Below, piece after piece: positions 1 to 6,020 of a DNA stretch of 14,803 nt. The notes under the pieces were generated by a model, which searched no databases, had not been told where the DNA came from, and saw nothing but the letters and a program-made list of their open reading frames with translations. The stretch is taken from positions 1 through 14,803 of the forward strand of contig JALHWS010000135.1 of assembly GCA_022866885.1 (NCBI GenBank), given 5' to 3'. Position 1 is the first letter of the stretch, and the number at the start of each line of letters is the position of its first letter. Made by a program: the position numbers and the translations under genes. The DNA comes from Candidatus Microgenomates bacterium (GTDB taxonomy: Bacteria; Patescibacteriota; Microgenomatia; 2-02-FULL-39-11).

Positions 1-154
1 TTTGACAAATGCAGGTAAGGTTAGTCATGAAGTTGCAGAAACACTTGCATTAGAAGAATATGAAAAATATCGGGTAATACAGGACAAAAATTATGTTTCG
101 GACTTTGACCGCGAAGTGAAAAAATTACTGGATTCTAAAAAGAAAAAATTATGA
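1..154 (+). CDS. RhuM-family protein, C-terminal end (5' partial)
   Basis: An open frame enters from the left edge (codons in phase from base 2) and ends at the TGA at 152-154, giving the last 50 residues of a protein. The visible tail is hydrophilic and helical, with the blocks NAGKVSHEVAE, EEYEKYRVIQD and DFDREVKKLL. These resemble the C-terminal end of RhuM-family (virulence RhuM / Fic-associated) proteins, which are common as accessory genes in bacteria including CPR genomes; their biochemical role is not settled. The stop overlaps the ATG of the following TspO gene in the arrangement ATGA, so the two are probably co-transcribed and translationally coupled. The family call comes from memory of the C-terminal motif only. 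The N-terminal part that would confirm it lies outside the window. Confidence 0.6.
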   Translation, partial: LTNAGKVSHEVAETLALEEYEKYRVIQDKNYVSDFDREVKKLLDSKKKKL

Positions 155-546
155 ACAACTACAGCTGGTACTCGCAGATGATCAAACCTGCCTGGGCGCC
201 GCCGGCTTGGCTTTTTGCCCCGGTTTGGACGTTTCTTTATATCTTAATCGCCATTTCCTTCGGCAAAGTATTTCTGATGGTCTGGAAAAAAAAGATTTCT
301 TTTTCGGTAGCCTTGCCGTTTATCCTCAATCTCGTCTTCAACTTTGCCTTTACCCCTATACAATTCGGTTTACAGAATAATATTCTCGCGGCTGTGGATA
401 TTCTCCTGGTCCTTGGAACCCTTATCTGGGCGATGGTCGCCGTTTTCAAGCGTATACGCTGGGTTACTTTTCTTCAAATCCCATATCTCCTGTGGGTATC
501 CTTCGCCACAATACTTCAACTGACTATCACTTATTTGAACAGATAA
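151..546 (+). CDS. tspO: TspO/MBR family membrane protein
   Basis: A 131-residue, strongly hydrophobic protein with about five predicted membrane segments (roughly residues 20-42, 50-70, 76-97, 104-121 and the C-terminal end). It carries the TspO/MBR signature: an early W, KPAWAPPAW (12-20), APVWTFLY (23-30), the block LNLVFNFAFTPIQFGLQNN in the middle, and PYLLWVSFATILQLTI near the end. TspO proteins are inner-membrane proteins that bind porphyrins and other tetrapyrroles or sterol-like ligands; the physiological role in most bacteria is uncertain. The protein is a little shorter than the usual 150-160 residues. Its start codon overlaps the stop of the upstream RhuM-like gene by ATGA, which fixes the start. 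No heme or tetrapyrrole genes are visible nearby, so the ligand cannot be inferred from context. Confidence 0.88.
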   Translation: MNNYSWYSQMIKPAWAPPAWLFAPVWTFLYILIAISFGKVFLMVWKKKISFSVALPFILNLVFNFAFTPIQFGLQNNILAAVDILLVLGTLIWAMVAVFKRIRWVTFLQIPYLLWVSFATILQLTITYLNR

Positions 547-604
547 AGTTAATTTATCAATTCCTTATATGCCGGTCTTTATTAATTTACCCCAAAATAG
601 CCTA

Positions 605-633
605 TTGACAAATTAAAAAGGATTGGAGATACT
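605..633 (+). promoter_or_regulatory. Candidate promoter of the secreted Ig-like protein gene
   Basis: A perfect TTGACA (605-610) is followed after 17 bases by GATACT (628-633, 4 of 6 matches to TATAAT). Transcription would begin near the ATG at 640, implying a leaderless or very short leader mRNA. The GGAG at 625-628 could instead be a Shine-Dalgarno sequence 11 bases before the ATG, in which case this -10 assignment would be wrong. The two readings exclude each other. Confidence 0.35.
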
Positions 634-639
634 ATTGAC

Positions 640-1305
640 ATGAAAAAATTATCTGTATTTACAACCATTTTCCTTTCGGTTACTTTATTCGCAGCTTTTT
701 TGGTGAACCAATCCGTAAAAGCGGAAAGCCTTTCCGTTTCTATTACTTCTCCTCAGGATGGCCAGGTAGTACCTTATAACGATACTGTTATAGGCGCTGA
801 GGTATTGGAAACTTCACCCTCGGCTACAGTCAACTATGTGGAGTTTTATGTTGATGACCAATTACTCAGTACTGATTATGACTATCCGTATGGATCAACC
901 TGGTATATGATGTCGCAAATGCCGGGCAGTTATTACTCGCTGAAAGCGGTTGCCTACGATTCGGAATCAAATGTGGCCATTTCTGCACCGGTAAATGTGC
1001 AGGTTCAGCCTGATAACATTGCTCCGATTGGAGTCATCACTATGCCTTTAAATTACAGTATAGTACCTGCCAACTCGCTTGTTCTGATCAAAGCGAGAGC
1101 AATGGATAATTATCTGGTGAGAAATGTGGTGTTTTTTGTTAACGGGGAGAAAATATGTAATGATTTTGAAGATAATCCGCCGGAATATTATGATTGCCTT
1201 TGGGAAACACCGAAGAAGAAAAATGTAATCTATACAATTGCTACCAGGATATATGATTACTTTGGTAACTTCTACGACTATTCAATTTCGGTAAGATCCC
1301 GTTAA
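640..1305 (+). CDS. Secreted protein with two Ig-like (Big_9-type) domains
   Basis: A 221-residue protein with a classical signal peptide: basic start MKKL, hydrophobic core about residues 6-22, and a likely signal peptidase I site after VKA (residue 29). The mature part contains two similar beta-sandwich units. The first (about 32-122) starts SVSITSPQDGQVVPYNDTV and contains YVEFYVDDQ. The second (about 127-220) starts PIGVITMPLNYSIVP and contains NVVFFVNGEKI. This 'P.dG..v......i.a.a.D...v..V.F.vdg' pattern is that of the bacterial Ig-like domain family often seen in surface and adhesion proteins. Each repeat ends in a Y-rich strand with a YD or YDYFGN turn. No sortase motif, lipobox or C-terminal membrane helix is seen, so it is probably released or held by other surface proteins. 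Its binding partner is unknown. It lies before the terminator and is separate from the cell wall cluster. Confidence 0.75.
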   Translation: MKKLSVFTTIFLSVTLFAAFLVNQSVKAESLSVSITSPQDGQVVPYNDTVIGAEVLETSPSATVNYVEFYVDDQLLSTDYDYPYGSTWYMMSQMPGSYYSLKAVAYDSESNVAISAPVNVQVQPDNIAPIGVITMPLNYSIVPANSLVLIKARAMDNYLVRNVVFFVNGEKICNDFEDNPPEYYDCLWETPKKKNVIYTIATRIYDYFGNFYDYSISVRSR

Positions 1306-1355
1306 CCAATTTTTACCTCCCGGTCCTGATTTAACCCACTGTTATCCTTTATCTC

Positions 1356-1379
1356 ACCCCTTGACAGGGGGTTTTTTTT
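1356..1379 (+). terminator. Short intrinsic terminator after the Ig-like protein gene
   Basis: ACCCC (1356-1360) pairs with GGGGT (1368-1372) around a 7-base loop and is followed by a run of T up to 1379. The stem is only 5 bp, so termination may be partial. The loop contains the TTGACA used here as the -35 element of the mraZ promoter, so terminator and promoter share the same bases. Confidence 0.55.
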
Positions 1380-1389
1380 GGGGCATGAT
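1361..1389 (+). promoter_or_regulatory. Promoter of the mraZ-led cell wall cluster
   Basis: A perfect TTGACA at 1361-1366 is followed, after a 17-base spacer, by CATGAT at 1384-1389 (4 of 6 matches to TATAAT). The expected start of transcription is near 1396, giving a leader of about 45 bases before the mraZ ATG. The -10 element and start point are covered by the MraZ box array, consistent with autorepression by steric block. The spacing is ideal, but the -10 is weak. Confidence 0.55.
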
Positions 1390-1421
1390 GGAATAAAGTG
1401 GCATAAAGTGGTTAGAATTGG
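1385..1421 (+). promoter_or_regulatory. MraZ operator: 10-bp-spaced AAAGTGG-type boxes
   Basis: Two exact copies of AAAGTGG lie at 1395-1401 and 1405-1411. They are flanked in the same register by the degenerate copies ATGATGG (1385-1391) and GAATTGG (1415-1421). The TGG core therefore recurs every 10 bases at 1389, 1399, 1409 and 1419, and also by chance or design at 1379. This is the layout of known MraZ operators: direct repeats with 10-bp periodicity before mraZ, described as TGGGN repeats in E. coli and AAAGTG(T/G) boxes in mollicutes. The array overlaps the -10 and the predicted transcription start, so it should act as an autorepressor site for the whole cluster. Confidence 0.8.
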
Positions 1422-1442
1422 TGCAAGTTTATAGGCAGAGAT

Positions 1443-1838
1443 ATGTTTCTAGGAACATACGAGCACAATTTGATGGAGAAAGGCAGGATTGCCCTGCCTA
1501 AAAAACTGCGCAGTTTTTTGAAAGGTCAAAAAGTTATTCTACGGGTAGGGTTTGAACCATGTATCGTAGGATTTAGAGAATCAGATTGGATAGAGACAAC
1601 AAGAGAACAGCTTAGCAAACCGTTTTTTTTAGACAAGGAAGGAAGAGATTTAAGAAGAAGAATATTTGCCGATGCCGAGTATGCGCAGCTTGATAAACAA
1701 GGGCGGTTTATTATACCAAAATCAATGATGGAATATGTCGAAATAAAAGAAAGAGTAATCATTGTTGGAGCAGGCGATCATTTTGAAATCTGGAGTTTAG
1801 AAAAATGGGAGGAGTACCGGTTGAAGTTAAAAAGTTGA
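1443..1838 (+). CDS. mraZ: MraZ transcriptional regulator
   Basis: A 131-residue protein with two tandem AbrB-like (SpoVT-AbrB) half-domains, as in MraZ, the DNA-binding regulator at the head of the division and cell wall cluster. The first half starts FLGTYEHNL and has EKGRIALPKKLR (12-23). The second has DKQGRFIIPKSM (84-95), the canonical D-K-x-G-R DNA-contact loop. In the first half the usual Asp of the DxKGR loop is replaced by Met (M11). MraZ forms ring-shaped multimers that bind repeated boxes upstream of its own gene, and such an array sits 22 bases before this start. The length is slightly below the usual 140-150 residues. A weak AGGCAGAG purine stretch (1433-1440) precedes the ATG. 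The next gene, rsmH, starts 19 bases after the stop, as in most bacteria. Confidence 0.93.
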   Translation: MFLGTYEHNLMEKGRIALPKKLRSFLKGQKVILRVGFEPCIVGFRESDWIETTREQLSKPFFLDKEGRDLRRRIFADAEYAQLDKQGRFIIPKSMMEYVEIKERVIIVGAGDHFEIWSLEKWEEYRLKLKS

Positions 1839-1857
1839 TGTTAGAATCACACTGCCT

Positions 1858-2778
1858 ATGGTTTTAAGCTCAACATATCACTTCCCGGTACTTCTCTCAA
1901 AAGTGCTGGACGGTTTAGAGGTAAAAGATGGTGGCAAATATATCGACGCCACTTTGGGCGGGGGAGGATACGCAAAAGAGATTATCAATAGAGGGGGGAG
2001 AGTGTTGGGGATTGACCGGGATGAAGAGGCACTTTTACAAAGCGAAAGTCTGGGTTTAGGCGAAAAACTGGTGATAGTTAAGGGGAATTTCGCCGAAATA
2101 GGGAAAATTGCCAAGGAACACGGATTTGTTGAGGTTGAAGGGATCGTTTTTGACCTGGGAATGTCTACCAACCAGCTTCAAAAATCCGGCAGAGGCTTTT
2201 CCTACTTGGTTGACGAACCGCTTGACATGCGGATGGATCAAAAAGAAGAGATGACGGCGGCCGATATCGTAAATTCGTATTCCGAGGAGAAATTATATGA
2301 AATTTTTACAAAATTTTCTGAAGAACTCCATTCTCGGGCAATTGCTGCAGCTATTGTTCGCGCCCGTTCCCTAGATGGGCAAATTGGGACAACAGGGGAA
2401 TTGGTAAAAGCGATAGATGGGATATTGCAAAAGATTTATAAAGACCAACAGTCTATGGATTACAAAAGAAAATTACTGCCGACCCTTTCCCGAATATTCC
2501 AGGCTTTGAGAATTGAAGTCAATGACGAGCTGACTTCCTTAAAATCAGCCATCGGACAATCAGTCAGACTGCTTCGAGACGGCGGGCGACTGCTTATCGT
2601 CAGTTATCATTCGCTTGAGGATAGAATGGTCAAATTATCTTTCCGTAATTACGAGAAAGAAGGTTTGATCAAAATTTTAAACAAGCAGCCGCAGGTAGCA
2701 GATTACCGAGAAATTAAAGCAAATCCCAAAAGCCGGTCCGCCAAACTGCGGATGGCCCAAAGGCAAATTCTATCATGA
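1858..2778 (+). CDS. rsmH: 16S rRNA (cytosine(1402)-N4)-methyltransferase RsmH (MraW)
   Basis: A 306-residue SAM-dependent methyltransferase of normal family length that modifies C1402 in the 16S rRNA decoding centre. Motifs in order: HFPVLLSKVL near the N-terminus, the SAM-binding DATLGGGGYAKEI (30-42), GIDRDEEAL (51-59), the hallmark FDLGMSTNQLQKSGRGFSY (98-116) and PLDMRMD (121-127), then LSRIFQALRIEVNDEL (210-225), GGRLLIVSYHSLEDRMVK (242-259), and the C-terminal NPKSRSAKLR. In the FDLG motif the usual V-S-S is M-S-T. The ATG at 1858 places the family N-terminus correctly; no Shine-Dalgarno sequence is visible before it. The stop overlaps the next ATG (ATGA at 2775-2778). Its position directly behind mraZ and before ftsL is the classic dcw order. 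Confidence 0.96.
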   Translation: MVLSSTYHFPVLLSKVLDGLEVKDGGKYIDATLGGGGYAKEIINRGGRVLGIDRDEEALLQSESLGLGEKLVIVKGNFAEIGKIAKEHGFVEVEGIVFDLGMSTNQLQKSGRGFSYLVDEPLDMRMDQKEEMTAADIVNSYSEEKLYEIFTKFSEELHSRAIAAAIVRARSLDGQIGTTGELVKAIDGILQKIYKDQQSMDYKRKLLPTLSRIFQALRIEVNDELTSLKSAIGQSVRLLRDGGRLLIVSYHSLEDRMVKLSFRNYEKEGLIKILNKQPQVADYREIKANPKSRSAKLRMAQRQILS

Positions 2779-3074
2779 GAAGAAAACAAGCAATCATCAA
2801 TCTGTTTCTTTTTGGACTACTGATGGTACTGGCTGTCGTCCAAGTAGTCATCTATAACCGCGATTCTACGGTTGGAGAGACTTATGTTTCGATAAATAAT
2901 GAAGTGGAGAAGCTGGAAAAGACCAATAACCAAATGGAACAGATGATTGCTTCGGCTTCAGCCATCACCACCATCTCAGCCAGGTCGCAGTCTTTCGGTT
3001 TCTCGTTTTCGCCAAAAATTGTATCTTTGGCCGCACCTTTGCCGATTGCCTACGGCAATCGTTTGTCTCCATGA
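2775..3074 (+). CDS. ftsL: FtsL-like divisome protein
   Basis: A 99-residue bitopic membrane protein: short basic cytoplasmic end (MRRKQ), one membrane helix (about 8-27), then an extracytoplasmic segment with a short predicted coiled coil (about 35-62, EVEKLEKTNNQMEQMI) and a tail with SFGFSFSPKIVSLAAPLPIA. This is the architecture and position of FtsL, which with FtsB and FtsQ supports and activates the FtsW-FtsI synthase complex at the septum. Sequence identity in this family is always low, so the call rests on size, topology, the coiled coil and its place between rsmH and ftsI. It overlaps rsmH by ATGA, and its TGA is one base before the ftsI ATG, suggesting tight translational coupling. 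DivIC/FtsB is the main alternative. Confidence 0.75.
   Translation: MRRKQAIINLFLFGLLMVLAVVQVVIYNRDSTVGETYVSINNEVEKLEKTNNQMEQMIASASAITTISARSQSFGFSFSPKIVSLAAPLPIAYGNRLSP
3043..3061 (+). repeat. Perfect inverted repeat at the ftsL-ftsI junction
   Basis: CGATTGCC (3043-3050) and GGCAATCG (3054-3061) form an 8-bp perfect stem with a 3-base loop. It lies inside the last codons of ftsL and 14 bases before the ftsI start. No T-run follows, so it is not an intrinsic terminator. In mRNA it could be unfolded by ribosomes finishing ftsL and so couple ftsI translation to ftsL. It could also be chance. Confidence 0.45.
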
Positions 3075-3075
3075 T

Positions 3076-4752
3076 ATGGGCAAAAGACTGATTCTGGTTT
3101 TTGTCGGTATTTTATGTTTTTTCGTCCTGATCATCATCAGGTTATTCTTTTGGCAGGTGGCCAACATTGAGAAGTTGAGAGGCATCGCCGAAAACCAAAC
3201 AAATACCTTCCTGACAATACCGGCAAAAAGAGGTGAAATTCTCGCCACAGACGGCAGTCCGTTGGTGATGAATAAACGCGCATATTTGGTATATCTCGAA
3301 CCGCACAAAATTGAAAATAAAGATAAAACCGTTGAAATCTTAGCTAAAGAATTAGGTCTCCCTTCCGCTTCCATTTCCGCCAAACTTAAAGAAACCGAGC
3401 TGAGGTGGCTGCCGATCGCCCAGAAAATTGACGAGGAAGCCGTCGCTAAAATAAAAAAATTTGGCCTTCCGGGCATCGGTTTCATCGAAGAGTCGAAAAG
3501 ATATTACCCTGAAGGTTCTATGTCCGCTCACCTTCTGGGTTTTGTCGGTAAAAACGCCAAAGGCGAAGACCAGGGATATTCCGGACTGGAGGGATATTAT
3601 GAAGAACAGCTTCACGGCCGAAACGGTTATTTGAAGCAAGAAACTGATGCCAGGGGCAATCCCATCCTTTCAGGCAATCTTGAAGAAGTCCAACCGGAAG
3701 ATGGAAGGGATTTGGTTTTGACTATTGATAAGACCGTCCAATTTATCGCCGAAAAAAAACTGCTGGAAGGCATCGAGAAATACGGAGCCAAAGGCGGAAC
3801 AGTAGCGATAATGGATCCATATTCCGGAAGCTTACTGGCTTCAGCTTCGTATCCTTCTTATGATCCCGGTGATTTCCTCAAATATCCTTCGCAGTATTAC
3901 ATCAATCCGGTGGTGGCTTCTTCATACGAGCCCGGTTCCACTTTCAAAGTTTTGGTGATGGCGGCCGCTTTGAATGAGGGTAAGGTAAAACCGGATACCA
4001 AGATTAATGAGGACGGACCGATTACCATCGGCGAATATACCATCAACACCTGGAACCAGAAATATCACGGTGAAATTTCCCTAAACCAGATATTGGAGTA
4101 TTCTTCCAATGTGGGGATGGTCTTGGTACAAAAACAGTTGGGAAGCGATTTGCTTTTGAAGTACCTGAATAACCTCGGTTTCGGCCGTTTAACCGATATT
4201 GACCTTGAGGGAGAAAATTCCCCCCTTCTCCGGTCGAAATCCAATTGGTATGAAATTGATTATGCTTCCGCTTCGTTCGGCCAGGGTATTGCCGTCACGC
4301 CGCTTCAGATGGTGCGGGCGGTTGGAGCAATTGCCAACGGCGGCCGTTTGATGAAGCCTTATGTCGTCAAAAGCATTAAGGATAAAAATAACCGGGTTAT
4401 CAATATTTCAGAAAAGACGGAGAGAGAAGTATATAAGAAAGAAGCAACGACACTGCTTACGGAAATGATGGTTTCGGCGGTTGATAACGGTGAGACACGG
4501 CTCATCAAGCCCCAGGGGTATAAGATCGCCGGGAAAACGGGTACGGCGCAAATAGCCATTGCCGGTCATTACGACGCCGAAAAAACCATTGCTTCTTTCG
4601 TCGGTTTTGCTCCGGTACGCAAGCCGAAATTCGTGATGCTGGTTACCATCCAGGAGCCTACCGCTTCGCCTTGGGGTTCGGAAACGGCCGCGCCTGTCTT
4701 TTTTTCAATTGCCAAAGAGTTATTTTCTTACTACGGTATTTCACCGGACTAG
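3076..4752 (+). CDS. ftsI: Class B penicillin-binding protein FtsI (PBP3-like transpeptidase)
   Basis: A 558-residue septal peptidoglycan DD-transpeptidase. It has a short cytoplasmic end, one membrane anchor (about 4-26), a dimerisation/pedestal domain (about 45-200, with RGEILATDG and the RYYPEGSMSAHLLGFVG block) and a C-terminal transpeptidase domain. All three catalytic motifs are present: STFK with the acylated Ser288, SSN at 343-345, and KTGTA at 487-491. WYEIDYASASFGQGIAVTPL (391-410) is also typical. There is no PASTA domain. The ATG at 3076 is preferred because the membrane anchor follows directly and the start lies one base after the ftsL stop. The same frame stays open upstream to an ATG at 2947, but that would overlap ftsL by 128 bases. 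No Shine-Dalgarno sequence is visible, fitting translational coupling. It works with FtsW, which is not in the window. Confidence 0.94.
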   Translation: MGKRLILVFVGILCFFVLIIIRLFFWQVANIEKLRGIAENQTNTFLTIPAKRGEILATDGSPLVMNKRAYLVYLEPHKIENKDKTVEILAKELGLPSASISAKLKETELRWLPIAQKIDEEAVAKIKKFGLPGIGFIEESKRYYPEGSMSAHLLGFVGKNAKGEDQGYSGLEGYYEEQLHGRNGYLKQETDARGNPILSGNLEEVQPEDGRDLVLTIDKTVQFIAEKKLLEGIEKYGAKGGTVAIMDPYSGSLLASASYPSYDPGDFLKYPSQYYINPVVASSYEPGSTFKVLVMAAALNEGKVKPDTKINEDGPITIGEYTINTWNQKYHGEISLNQILEYSSNVGMVLVQKQLGSDLLLKYLNNLGFGRLTDIDLEGENSPLLRSKSNWYEIDYASASFGQGIAVTPLQMVRAVGAIANGGRLMKPYVVKSIKDKNNRVINISEKTEREVYKKEATTLLTEMMVSAVDNGETRLIKPQGYKIAGKTGTAQIAIAGHYDAEKTIASFVGFAPVRKPKFVMLVTIQEPTASPWGSETAAPVFFSIAKELFSYYGISPD

Positions 4753-4768
4753 CGGAATCTGTTATAAT
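4740..4768 (+). promoter_or_regulatory. Internal promoter for murE and downstream genes
   Basis: TTCACC (4740-4745, 4 of 6 matches to TTGACA) is separated by 17 bases from a perfect TATAAT (4763-4768). The bases just before it, TGT at 4760-4762, make an extended -10 (TGnTATAAT). Transcription should start around 4775, only 6-7 bases before the murE ATG at 4782, so murE would be translated from a nearly leaderless mRNA. No Shine-Dalgarno sequence is present. The element straddles the ftsI stop codon. Confidence 0.65.
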
Positions 4769-4781
4769 AGTAGCCTATAGA

Positions 4782-6020
4782 ATGTTTCAAAACCTGAAAA
4801 ACCATCTTCATGCGGTAGTCGCCCGATTGGCGGCCATTTATTACGGTTTCCCGGGTAAGTATATGACGGTTATCGGCGTCACCGGTACCGCCGGGAAGAC
4901 AACCACCACCCATTTGATCTACCAAATCTTAAAGTCGGCCAAACTGAAAGTGTCAATGCTCTCTACCGTTTCAGCCGAAATCAACGGCCGGAGTTTCGAC
5001 ACCGGTTTCCATGTCACCACTCCTTCTCCCTGGGCGCTACAGAAATTTTTGAAAATGGCAAAAGAGGGTAGCAGTCAGTATTTTATTCTTGAAGTCACTT
5101 CTCATGCTTTGGACCAGCACCGTATCTTTGGTATACCCATTACCATCGGGGTAGTTACCAACATTACCCATGAACACCTTGATTACCACAAAACAATTGA
5201 GAATTACCGCCGGACTAAAATGAAACTGTTGGACAACGTCAAATACAGCGTTTTAAATAAAGATGACCAAAACTATGATTACCTTGCTAAAAGGGCTTGC
5301 GGACAAATTATCACCTATTCTTTTGACCAGGAAGCCGATTTTCGGCAAAGTCTTCTTAATCTGCACCCCAAGTTGCCGGGAGACTACAACCTTTACAATT
5401 GTTTGGCCGCTTTTGCCGTTGCTTCAATCTTAAAAGTAAATAATGAGATTATCAAAAAGACAATTGCCGATTTTGGCGGTATTTCGGGAAGAATGGAGGA
5501 AGTGGAGAATGGCTGTGGTATCCGTATTATTATCGATTTTGCCCATAAGCCGGATGCGCTGGAGCAGGTTTTAAAAACCGTCCGGGAAATGACTGCAGGA
5601 AAACTGATTGTCATATTCGGTTGCGCCGGGCTTCGTGACCGGTTGAAAAGACCGGTAATGGGTGAGATTGCCGGAAAATTGGCTGATCGTATTATTCTTA
5701 CGGCCGAAGACCCGAGGACGGAAGACGTCAGGGAGATAATTGGAGAGATTGCCAAAGGTTGTTTGAAGGTGAAGGTAACGGAGGCGGACAAAAAACAAAA
5801 TAACGCTAACCTGCGGGATAAAATAAAATATTTCTGGAAGATACCGGACCGGCAGGAAGCCATCAATTTTGCCATCAAAAAATTGGCCGCTCCCGGCGAT
5901 TTGATTATCCTGTGCGGCAAAGGCCACGAACAATCGATGTGTTACGGCAAAACTGAATATCCGTGGGATGAAAGGAAGGCGGTTGAGAAAGCAATTTATG
6001 GTTCAATCAAAACTGCTTAA
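4782..6020 (+). CDS. murE: MurE-like Mur ligase (UDP-MurNAc-tripeptide synthetase family), short form
   Basis: A 412-residue ATP-dependent Mur ligase that should add the third stem-peptide residue to UDP-MurNAc-dipeptide. The central ATPase domain has the P-loop GVTGTAGKTTTT (32-43), EVTSHALDQHR (104-114), NITHEHLDYH (127-136), and the YRRTKMKLLD block that holds the usually carbamylated Lys. The C-terminal domain has GRMEEV, the HKPDAL block, EDPR (309-312) in place of the diaminopimelate-selecting DNPR, and CGKGHEQ (378-384). The N-terminal uridine-binding domain of canonical MurE (about 90 residues) is missing; only some 28 residues precede the ATPase core. The ATG at 4782 is chosen because it follows the ftsI stop and the TATAAT promoter. 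The same frame is open further upstream inside ftsI, but that part has no MurE similarity. The third residue cannot be assigned with certainty; the retained Arg of EDPR is compatible with diaminopimelate. Confidence 0.85.
   Translation: MFQNLKNHLHAVVARLAAIYYGFPGKYMTVIGVTGTAGKTTTTHLIYQILKSAKLKVSMLSTVSAEINGRSFDTGFHVTTPSPWALQKFLKMAKEGSSQYFILEVTSHALDQHRIFGIPITIGVVTNITHEHLDYHKTIENYRRTKMKLLDNVKYSVLNKDDQNYDYLAKRACGQIITYSFDQEADFRQSLLNLHPKLPGDYNLYNCLAAFAVASILKVNNEIIKKTIADFGGISGRMEEVENGCGIRIIIDFAHKPDALEQVLKTVREMTAGKLIVIFGCAGLRDRLKRPVMGEIAGKLADRIILTAEDPRTEDVREIIGEIAKGCLKVKVTEADKKQNNANLRDKIKYFWKIPDRQEAINFAIKKLAAPGDLIILCGKGHEQSMCYGKTEYPWDERKAVEKAIYGSIKTA

Noticed and set aside
2947..3075. Upstream extension of ftsI to an earlier ATG at 2947.
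   Set aside because: It would overlap ftsL over nearly all of its 3' half, encodes a low-complexity basic stretch unlike any PBP, and puts the membrane anchor in the middle; the ATG at 3076 gives the normal FtsI N-terminus.
2976..3485. Long minus-strand open frame (169 codons) opposite ftsL/ftsI, and similar minus-strand frames opposite murE, murC and murA.
   Set aside because: They are antisense shadows of well-supported genes, with no recognisable domains, no promoters and compositions typical of reverse-complemented coding sequence.
4671..4781. Upstream extension of murE into the end of ftsI, which might supply the missing N-terminal domain.
   Set aside because: Only about 37 residues would be added, they are the out-of-frame reading of the ftsI 3' end, and they do not resemble MurE domain 1; the promoter and ATG at 4782 fit better.
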